Part shown: piece after piece, positions 45,934-50,910 of the stretch
Position numbering within the stretch: the stretch's first letter is position 1
Layout of the letters: the number at the start of each line of letters is the position of its first letter
Assembly: GCF_026790145.1 (NCBI RefSeq)
Contig: NZ_JALAMS010000038.1
Span: 1-50,910 of the forward strand
Source: Bacillus_I endophytica_A
GTDB taxonomy: Bacteria > Bacillota > Bacilli > Bacillales > Bacillaceae_H
DNA length: 50,910 nucleotides
Direction of reading: 5' to 3'
The notes under the pieces: generated by a model
The model's input: the letters and a program-made list of their open reading frames with translations, nothing else
Databases searched by the model: none
Told to the model about the DNA's origin: nothing
Position numbers and translations under genes: made by a program

Positions 45934-45971
45934 AAAAGCTTGCTTTATCGAGTGATAAAGCAAGCTTTTTT
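45934..45971. terminator. Bidirectional terminator
   Basis: AAAAGCTTGCTTTATC and GATAAAGCAAGCTTTT, 4-base loop. Confidence 0.93.
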
Positions 45972-45984
45972 GTTTTGGGCTTTA

Positions 45985-47319
45985 TTAGAGAAACATGCCA
46001 AGCAATAGAACACAGGCTAGACCTGTTACAGAAAGAACTGTTGTGAGTAAACTCCATGTTTGAAATGTCTCTTTCATACTTAAGCCAAAGTACTCTTTTA
46101 CCATCCAAAACCCAGCATCGTTCACATGACAAAAAATAACGCTGCCCGCTCCTGTTGCTAATACAATTAAAGCGGGATTAACCGCACTTGCCGCCATAAG
46201 AGGAGCTACTAATCCTGCTGTTGTTAAAGCTGCTACTGTTGCAGATCCTAAACATAGCCTCAAAAGAGCTGCAATCATCCAAGCAACTAAAAGCGGAGAC
46301 AGATTTGTATCTTGAAATAAAGAAGCTACATAGTCTCCAACTCCCCCATCTACTAGAACTTGCTTGAATGCCCCTCCTCCCCCAATAATAAGAAGCATCA
46401 TTGCAATTTGAGAAATAGATTTCGATAAAGAATCTCCGATATCTGCCATCGGGATTTTCCTTGCATATCCCATTGTATAAATCGCAAGTAATAGAGAGAT
46501 TAACATGGCTGTTCCAGGCATTCCAATAAATTCAACAATCTCTTTTATTTTGGATTCTTCGCGAAACAATAGAGACATAACGGTCGCAATCGCCATAAAA
46601 ATAACAGGAAATAAAGAAGTTAAAACACTAATAACAAATCCAGGGGTCTCCTCAAGTTTAAACTCTTTACGAGGACCTAATGCTGTTAAATTTCCGCTTC
46701 TTTTATAAGCATTTGGAAATACCTTCATCGCAAATTTATTAAATAATGGGCCTACTACAATTGTGATTGGGATACCAATAATGATACCTAACAAAAGAAC
46801 TTGCCCAATGTTTGCTCCATATGCAAGTGAGATAGCTGTTGGAGCTGGATGTGGAGGTAGGAATCCATGAGTCACGTTCAATGCTGCTGCCATTGGAATC
46901 CCAAGGTATAAGAAAGGAACCTTTAGCTCTTTTGCAATCGCATAAATGATAGGAATCAACAAAACAAGACCAACTTCAAAAAATAGAGCTATTCCAACAA
47001 TGAAAGAAGAGACTACAACTGCAAACTGAATTCTCTTTCGTCCAAACGTATTGATAAGTGTAATCGCAATACGATAACCGCCACCTGCATCTGACACAAG
47101 CTTACCAAGCATTGCCCCTAACCCAAATACTAATGCTAAATGCCCTAGTTGACCGCCAATCCCCGCTTCAATTGAAAGCACAATCTTATCGAGTTCCATT
47201 CCAAGACCAATCGCAACTAAAAAGGAAACAACAACAAGTGAAACAAACGTATTTAGCTTTACTTTCATAATTAAAAATAAAAGAATAAGAACTCCTATTG
47301 CTACAATCAAAATTGGCAT
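45985..47319 (-). CDS. gntP: Gluconate:H+ symporter family permease
   Basis: A membrane symporter of 444 residues with 12 to 14 helices of the GntP family. LGAMLGKLVSDAGGGYRIA, FLPPHPAPTAIS and CLGSATVAALTTAGLVAP are signature stretches. It imports gluconate, the product of glucose dehydrogenase acting outside or of medium origin; YojA-type paralogues exist, so the precise substrate is not certain. No gntK or gntZ lies nearby. ATG follows GGGGAGAAG. A cre-like site and an extended -10 promoter lie upstream, pointing to catabolite repression by CcpA. Confidence 0.9.
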   Translation of the reverse strand: MPILIVAIGVLILLFLIMKVKLNTFVSLVVVSFLVAIGLGMELDKIVLSIEAGIGGQLGHLALVFGLGAMLGKLVSDAGGGYRIAITLINTFGRKRIQFAVVVSSFIVGIALFFEVGLVLLIPIIYAIAKELKVPFLYLGIPMAAALNVTHGFLPPHPAPTAISLAYGANIGQVLLLGIIIGIPITIVVGPLFNKFAMKVFPNAYKRSGNLTALGPRKEFKLEETPGFVISVLTSLFPVIFMAIATVMSLLFREESKIKEIVEFIGMPGTAMLISLLLAIYTMGYARKIPMADIGDSLSKSISQIAMMLLIIGGGGAFKQVLVDGGVGDYVASLFQDTNLSPLLVAWMIAALLRLCLGSATVAALTTAGLVAPLMAASAVNPALIVLATGAGSVIFCHVNDAGFWMVKEYFGLSMKETFQTWSLLTTVLSVTGLACVLLLGMFL

Positions 47320-47401
47320 CTTCTTCTCCCCTTAACTATTGTTATGTTTTATAAAAACCTCAAAAATTTAAAATCAACTCCCTTCTAGTTAAGAGTAAAA
47401 T

Positions 47402-47476
47402 TGAATGCGCTTTCATTTGTGTTTTATTTTTTCCTTTTACTAGAAAATGACCAATAAAATAATATAAAGTATTATA
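47402..47476 (-). promoter_or_regulatory. gntP promoter and cre-like site
   Basis: On the minus strand an extended -10, TGCTATAAT (TATAAT at 47476-47471). TGAAAGCGCATTCA at 47415-47402 is one base from the ideal CcpA palindrome. It lies about 50 bases after the expected start point, a roadblock position. Confidence 0.6.
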
Positions 47477-47548
47477 GCACTTTTTGGTTAAATTATGGTT
47501 ATTTTTTGATAATATGTTTCTTTTTTATTTTTATGTGCAAACAATAAA

Positions 47549-47583
47549 AAAAGCAAGGTAGACATGCTACCTTGCTTTTCTTT
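47549..47583. terminator. Terminator of the small gene upstream
   Basis: AAAAGCAAGGTAG and CTACCTTGCTTTT, 5-base loop, T-rich on both sides. Confidence 0.88.
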
Positions 47584-47595
47584 AGTCTTTTTATC

Positions 47596-47887
47596 TTATT
47601 TTTTCTGATTTTCTAGTTCTTCCAGTTCCATATGTGTTTGTGGAAAGCCGTTTGCTACCCAATCTGATTTTAAAGCTGAATCATATTGAGTAAGTCCTTC
47701 TTCATCTCTTGCTTTGTCCTCATCCACACTTTCTACTTGATCAATCTTTTTACTGTTTCTCATATCTGTATCTGGACGTACTTTAAAAGATGCTTTTCTT
47801 TGTATATGCAGCAACCGCTAGTGCTGCACCGCCTGTTGAAATAAGTGTACCAAGTACCACTTTCTTTTTCTTCGATTTCGTCATCAT
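47596..47887 (-). pseudogene. Small membrane-anchored protein gene with a one-base frameshift
   Basis: ATG 47887 has an excellent GGAGGGA ribosome site and encodes TKSKKKKVVLGTLISTGG, then AALAVAAYTKK, a basic start and one membrane helix, but stops after 34 codons. The frame that follows (to 47596: ASFKVRPDTDMRNSKK, then DSALKSDWVANGFPQTH) has no start of its own. One surplus A in AAAGAAAAGC near 47800 accounts for it. Without that base the product has 96 residues with a soluble acidic tail. Family unknown to me. A sequencing error is possible. Confidence 0.65.
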
Positions 47888-48064
47888 ATTTATTCCCTCC
47901 AGTTTTGATATTTTCTCTCTTATTATTTGTTGTACCCGTTTTTTGAATTTTAAAAAGTTTCATTTGTGTAACACATGAGTTTTCCGTTAAAAAGCATTAG
48001 ACGGGCATTTTATTATTTCATGTAGTAAAATATATATATTACTAACAAAGAGGTGCAAAGGATT

Positions 48065-48520
48065 TTGAAAAAAGTTTTATCAATCTTTACGCTTATGATG
48101 GTGGTAGCTGCTATGGTTCTTCCACATACAGCAGAAGCAAGAGGTTACAGCAGTGGTGCACGAAGCCATTCATATAGCACACCAAGCTCTAGCTATTCAT
48201 CTAAGAGTACGAGTGGTTACTCTTCTAATAGAAGCTATTCTGGTGGAACATCTACAAAGAAAGACAATTCACAAACATCTACAAACTCAACTCAAAAAAA
48301 TTCAAACACAACAGCAAACAACAAAAAATCTTCAACAGCTAAGAAAATTGCTTCTTATGCCGGTGCATTTGGGGTCGGTGCTTTATTAGGAAGCATGTTC
48401 CATCCATTTGGTGGGGCAGGAACTGGATTCTCAATGTTCGGTCTGCTGTTAGATATCGTAGTCATCCTTGTTATCGTATGGCTTATTAAAAAAATCTTCA
48501 CAAGAAGGAAGTCATCATAG
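48065..48520 (+). CDS. Secreted or membrane-anchored Ser-rich protein
   Basis: About 151 residues. Signal peptide KKVLSIFTLMMVVAAMVLPH with cleavage near AEA. A low-complexity Ser/Thr/Tyr/Gly/Asn stretch follows (about 25-95), then a glycine-rich hydrophobic segment (GAFGVGALLGSMF) and a transmembrane helix (about 122-143), ending in a basic tail RRKSS. TTG 48065 lies after AAAGAGG; GTG 48053 is an alternative. The layout suggests an outward-facing flexible region held by the C-terminal helix. Function unknown. Twelve bases upstream of the yxcD-like gene, so probably co-transcribed. Confidence 0.75.
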   Translation: MKKVLSIFTLMMVVAAMVLPHTAEARGYSSGARSHSYSTPSSSYSSKSTSGYSSNRSYSGGTSTKKDNSQTSTNSTQKNSNTTANNKKSSTAKKIASYAGAFGVGALLGSMFHPFGGAGTGFSMFGLLLDIVVILVIVWLIKKIFTRRKSS

Positions 48521-48531
48521 AAAGAGGTTAA

Positions 48532-48852
48532 ATGATGGAAATTAAATTTAACGAACAAAACGTACACGACAGTGTTTGCGAATATATAGCGTATCATGAA
48601 AAAAACGTTTCTCCTTACGAGGTGTCTGTTGAATTATGTACAGACGACTTTGAAGAATTCTATGCTCTTGTAGAATTTGGAGGATATGAAAAAACAATTT
48701 ATACAAAAGAATTAATTGAAGCTATTCACTTGAACCTTGTTGATAAACATAACTTTGACCGTACTATGTTAAAAACAGAAGTTACGTTTGCAGAGGGTGA
48801 AGGGATTATTGCTTTTGTGAAGGTTGAGAAGGGCATTAGTTTGGTTAAGTAA
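48532..48852 (+). CDS. YxcD family protein (DUF2653)
   Basis: A soluble protein of 106 residues resembling B. subtilis YxcD: FNEQNVHDSVCEYIAYHE at the start, a beta-rich middle (VSVELCTDDFEEFYALVEF) and AEGEGIIAFVKVEKG near the end. Function unknown. Two ATGs in a row follow AGAGG; either could start. It lies 11 bases after the Ser-rich secreted protein, and the pair may work at the cell envelope, though this protein has no export signal. Confidence 0.8.
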   Translation: MMEIKFNEQNVHDSVCEYIAYHEKNVSPYEVSVELCTDDFEEFYALVEFGGYEKTIYTKELIEAIHLNLVDKHNFDRTMLKTEVTFAEGEGIIAFVKVEKGISLVK

Positions 48853-48883
48853 TAGGATATATAAAATCCAAACATTCAAAATA

Positions 48884-49010
48884 GGACTGACCCCCGTTTT
48901 TAAGACAGGGATCAAAACACCATCTAAATAGCCAGTTTTCGGTATTGAACCGGAGACTGGTTATTTAGTTTCGTTTGGATACGAATATTGTTATAAAAGG
49001 ATAAGTCTTC
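48884..49010 (-). mobile_element. IS3-family remnant (transposase C-terminus and one end)
   Basis: On the minus strand the frame from 49010 to TAG 48924 reads EDLSFYNNIRIQTKLNN then QSPVQYRKLAI, the classic end of an IS3-family OrfB transposase. About 40 bases of terminal DNA follow, ending at TGACCCCC (48888-48895). The rest of the element is absent: stops precede 49010 and the other end is not in the window. It abuts a truncated recombinase gene. Confidence 0.8.
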
Positions 49011-49059
49011 AATAAGAAATATACTTTAATTAAAAAAACCACACAAAAAGGGGAAAACT

Positions 49060-49650
49060 TTGACAAAAGAACAAGTACAACAAATGTTACAAGCAACCAC
49101 CAATATACGAGATATCTTCTTGATTCAACTGTTATTTGAAACTGGTTTGCGTATTGGTGAGGCTCTTTCTCTATTTATGGAGGATTTCGTTTTTGACCAC
49201 GCAAAGGGGCACCGTATTCGTTTAGTAGATAAAGGAGAATTAGAAAACGGTGCTATGTTAAAAACAGGAGAACGGGAAATTTATGTATCGCAGTCCTTAA
49301 TGGATTTATACGATGATTACTTGTATGAAGTAATTGATGAGTTAGAAATTGATTCAAACTTTGTTTTTGTGAAACTTCGAGGAGAAAACACAGGGAAACC
49401 AATGGAGTATTGGAATGTGGATTCTCTTATTAAACGATTAAAGAAAAAAACAGGTATTAATCTTCATGCACATTTATTCCGTCATACCCACGCTACAATA
49501 TACTACCAGAAAACAAAGGATATTAAACAAGTACAAGAACATTTAGGACACTCCCAAATTCAAACAACAATGAATCTGCACCTCCATCCTTCAGATGAGG
49601 AAATTCGAGAAGAATGGAAAAAAGCACAGAGTGCTTTTCAAATTACTTAA
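49060..49650 (+). pseudogene. Truncated tyrosine recombinase lacking its catalytic Tyr
   Basis: 196 residues, matching only the C-terminal catalytic domain of tyrosine recombinases of the Tn554 TnpA/TnpB type; the N-terminal core-binding domain is missing. Arg is in ETGLRIGEAL, His-x-x-Arg in HLFRHTHAT, and His in HLGHSQ. Ten residues on, where the nucleophilic Tyr should lie, is His174 (codon CAC, one base from TAC), followed by the usual HPSDEEI. TTG 49060 has AAGGGG, but the original start was surely further upstream. It lies directly beside the IS remnant. Probably inactive. Confidence 0.8.
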
Positions 49651-49666
49651 TAGAAATGGTGTGAGC

Positions 49667-49816
49667 ATGATGCAAATACAGCTAGAAATGAATGAAAATA
49701 ATAAGGATGCTCTTATTGCATCTCTAAAGAGAAAAAATCAAAAGTTGGAAAAAGAAAATAAGCAATTAAAGGAACAACTGAAAGTAGCTTACGGAGATGT
49801 TTATAAAAAACTGTAG
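49667..49816 (+). CDS. Short coiled-coil protein, possibly a TnpC-like remnant
   Basis: 49 residues, mostly one coiled coil (ALIASLKRKNQKLEKENKQL), starting at paired ATGs 16 bases after the recombinase stop. Tn554-type elements encode a small TnpC protein with a coiled-coil C-terminus just after the recombinases, and this would be its tail. The ribosome site is weak. No DNA-binding part is present. Confidence 0.45.
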   Translation: MMQIQLEMNENNKDALIASLKRKNQKLEKENKQLKEQLKVAYGDVYKKL

Positions 49817-49823
49817 TACTAAT

Positions 49824-49852
49824 AAGGAGAACGGTGTTCTCCTTTCTTTTTA
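49824..49852 (+). terminator. Terminator after the recombinase remnant
   Basis: AAGGAGAAC and GTTCTCCTT with a 3-base loop and CTTTTT behind. Confidence 0.8.
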
Positions 49853-49863
49853 ACGGGGCAGGT

Positions 49864-49890
49864 AAAACCATTCTATATTGAATGGTTTTT
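49864..49890. terminator. Hairpin at the end of the YczE-like gene
   Basis: AAACCATTC and GAATGGTTT with a 6-base loop, overlapping the stop region. T runs lie on both sides. Confidence 0.55.
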
Positions 49891-50538
49891 ATCTTTATCA
49901 TAATTTGGTGATGGACTAGAGTCTGTTAATATGCGGTCTAATACTTTTTTAGTAAATGGCATAAAGTAATTCAGGATTAGTCCTGCTAAACAAACTGTTA
50001 ATAAAGTTCCAACGCCAATGGGGCCCTTTAAAATCAAGGCTATTATCAAGAATACAAGGTAAATGAATGTTCTCGAAAGAAATAGATTAGTTCTCGTTAA
50101 TTCTTGTATGATTAAGGTTAATCGGTCAACTGGAATCGGTGCAAAATTTGTGTGTAAATAGGTTGCAGTTCCTAATCCTATAACAACTAAACCGATTCCA
50201 AAACAAACCACTTTGCTGTACCATAGTTCAGGTGTTATCAAATGGTGCAATAAAAAAAGCCACATATCAATACTAATCCCCGTTATAAATGCTGTTAACA
50301 ACCCCAAAACTTCTGGTCTTTGTCTTGTTAAAAATGAATTACAGCCTATCAATATTAGGGCTATTATTACTTCCCAACTTCCCACAGTAAGACCCACCTT
50401 TATAGACAGTCCTACCAAAAGGGCATCAAAAGGTGAAGTTCCAAGGTCTGATTGTATAGTGAAAGAAATACCAAGGGTTAATATTAAAATTCCTACTACA
50501 TAAAAAACATATTTCACTTTACTCAACCTCTTTATCAT
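49873..50538 (-). CDS. YczE/YyaS family membrane protein
   Basis: 221 residues with about six helices. The opening LGISFTIQSDLGTSPFDAL (22-40) is the family signature, followed by TGISIDMWLFL and the later PIPVDRLTLIIQE. Function is poorly known; B. subtilis YczE affects post-translational activation of surfactin synthetase. It is divergent from a MarR-type gene, with two inverted repeats between them that look like MarR operators, so it is probably that regulator's target. Possibly a transporter. Confidence 0.85.
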   Translation of the reverse strand: MIKRLSKVKYVFYVVGILILTLGISFTIQSDLGTSPFDALLVGLSIKVGLTVGSWEVIIALILIGCNSFLTRQRPEVLGLLTAFITGISIDMWLFLLHHLITPELWYSKVVCFGIGLVVIGLGTATYLHTNFAPIPVDRLTLIIQELTRTNLFLSRTFIYLVFLIIALILKGPIGVGTLLTVCLAGLILNYFMPFTKKVLDRILTDSSPSPNYDKDKNHSI

Positions 50539-50633
50539 TATTTTTTATTGCAAACGCAACAAAAATAAGTTTCATTTAATATACACCACATTTTATTGCA
50601 TTTACAATAAAAATATGTGCTGAGGAGTTCATT
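50539..50633. promoter_or_regulatory. Divergent operator region with two inverted repeats
   Basis: TTTTATTG-N6-CAATAAAA at 50591-50612 is perfect. A looser copy, TTATTGC-N4-GCAACAA, is at about 50545-50562. Such repeats are typical MarR binding sites and lie over both likely promoters. GAGGAG precedes the plus-strand ATG. Confidence 0.6.
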
Positions 50634-50910
50634 ATGAAGGAAATTCTTCGTGAAATTGGAATGATAGCAAGGGCCTTAGATTCTATAAGTAATATAGAAT
50701 TTAAAGAATATGACCTTACAAAGGGGCAGTATTTGTACCTTGTGCGAATATGTGAAAACCCAGAAATCATTCAAGAAAAGTTAGCTGAGATGATAAATAT
50801 AAAAAAATGTACCCTTGAAGATTTACGAAAACTTCAAGAAATTAGTTATGAAACATTTAATGAAACTTTTAAGCATCAGAATTCACCTAAAAATATGGAA
50901 GCCTATTTGG
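50634..50910 (+). CDS. MarR N-terminus joined to a PaiA-like GNAT acetyltransferase (partial)
   Basis: Open to the window end, 92 codons seen. Residues 1-55 are the start of a MarR-type regulator (IGMIARALDSISNIEF, then YDLTKGQYLYLVRICENPE and IIQEKLAEMI). The recognition helix and wing that should follow are missing. From residue 55 the sequence is instead the start of a GNAT enzyme like B. subtilis PaiA (IKKCTLEDLRKLQEIS, YETFNETFKHQNSP), a polyamine N-acetyltransferase. The join is in frame at ATGATAAAT. Either a deletion fused neighbouring genes, or translation of the enzyme restarts at the internal ATG near 50790. Confidence 0.75.
   Translation, partial: MKEILREIGMIARALDSISNIEFKEYDLTKGQYLYLVRICENPEIIQEKLAEMINIKKCTLEDLRKLQEISYETFNETFKHQNSPKNMEAYL

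Overview
The window looks like chromosome of a low-GC, spore-forming Bacillaceae species of the Priestia (Bacillus) megaterium type. The strongest pointer is the 261-residue glucose 1-dehydrogenase at 40769-41554, which matches my memory of the B. megaterium enzyme almost residue for residue and sits beside glcU. Gene order, strong AGGAGG ribosome sites, TTG/GTG starts and T-rich hairpin terminators all fit. I see no rRNA, tRNA, CRISPR array or replication origin.

Layout. 1-780: a group II intron RNA without a reverse transcriptase gene, on the minus strand. 0.8-4 kb: an RpiR regulator divergent from two Gfo/Idh/MocA oxidoreductases. 4-7.9 kb: a DUF3231 gene broken by a stop codon, a metallophosphoesterase, a class I amidotransferase and a small membrane protein. 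8-11 kb: an OmpR-type two-component pair divergent from a secreted NlpC/P60 protein whose catalytic Cys is Ser. 11-17 kb: YitT-type membrane protein, galE, an ORF without a normal start, a decayed endonuclease VIII gene, two membrane proteins and a YwqG-type protein. 17.5-19.7 kb: a PAS-PAS-GGDEF-EAL protein split in two by a five-base tandem repeat. 20-25.4 kb: AraC regulator, aminotransferase and a beta-helix/AAA+ fusion protein.

25.7-36.8 kb is a purine (allantoin) catabolic island. allB, a FAH-family protein, an amidase and an NCS2 permease form one minus-strand operon. pucG and pucF form a second. A PucR activator and an NCS1 allantoin permease lie on the plus strand. Allantoin would enter, be opened by AllB, deiminated by PucF and transaminated by PucG. 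The FAH protein and amidase are candidates for the later steps.

36.8-47.3 kb carries a polysaccharide pyruvyl transferase, a dicarboxylate symporter, and a redox group: an HxlR regulator and azoreductase, convergent gdh-glcU, and a second azoreductase. A shared 15-bp palindrome marks the glcU and second azoreductase promoters. YetJ-type channel, acyltransferase and gluconate permease genes follow. 47.5-50.9 kb is accessory and worn: a frameshifted small gene, a secreted Ser-rich protein, YxcD, an IS3-type transposase tail, a truncated tyrosine recombinase lacking its Tyr, a YczE-type protein, and a MarR-acetyltransferase chimera running off the window.
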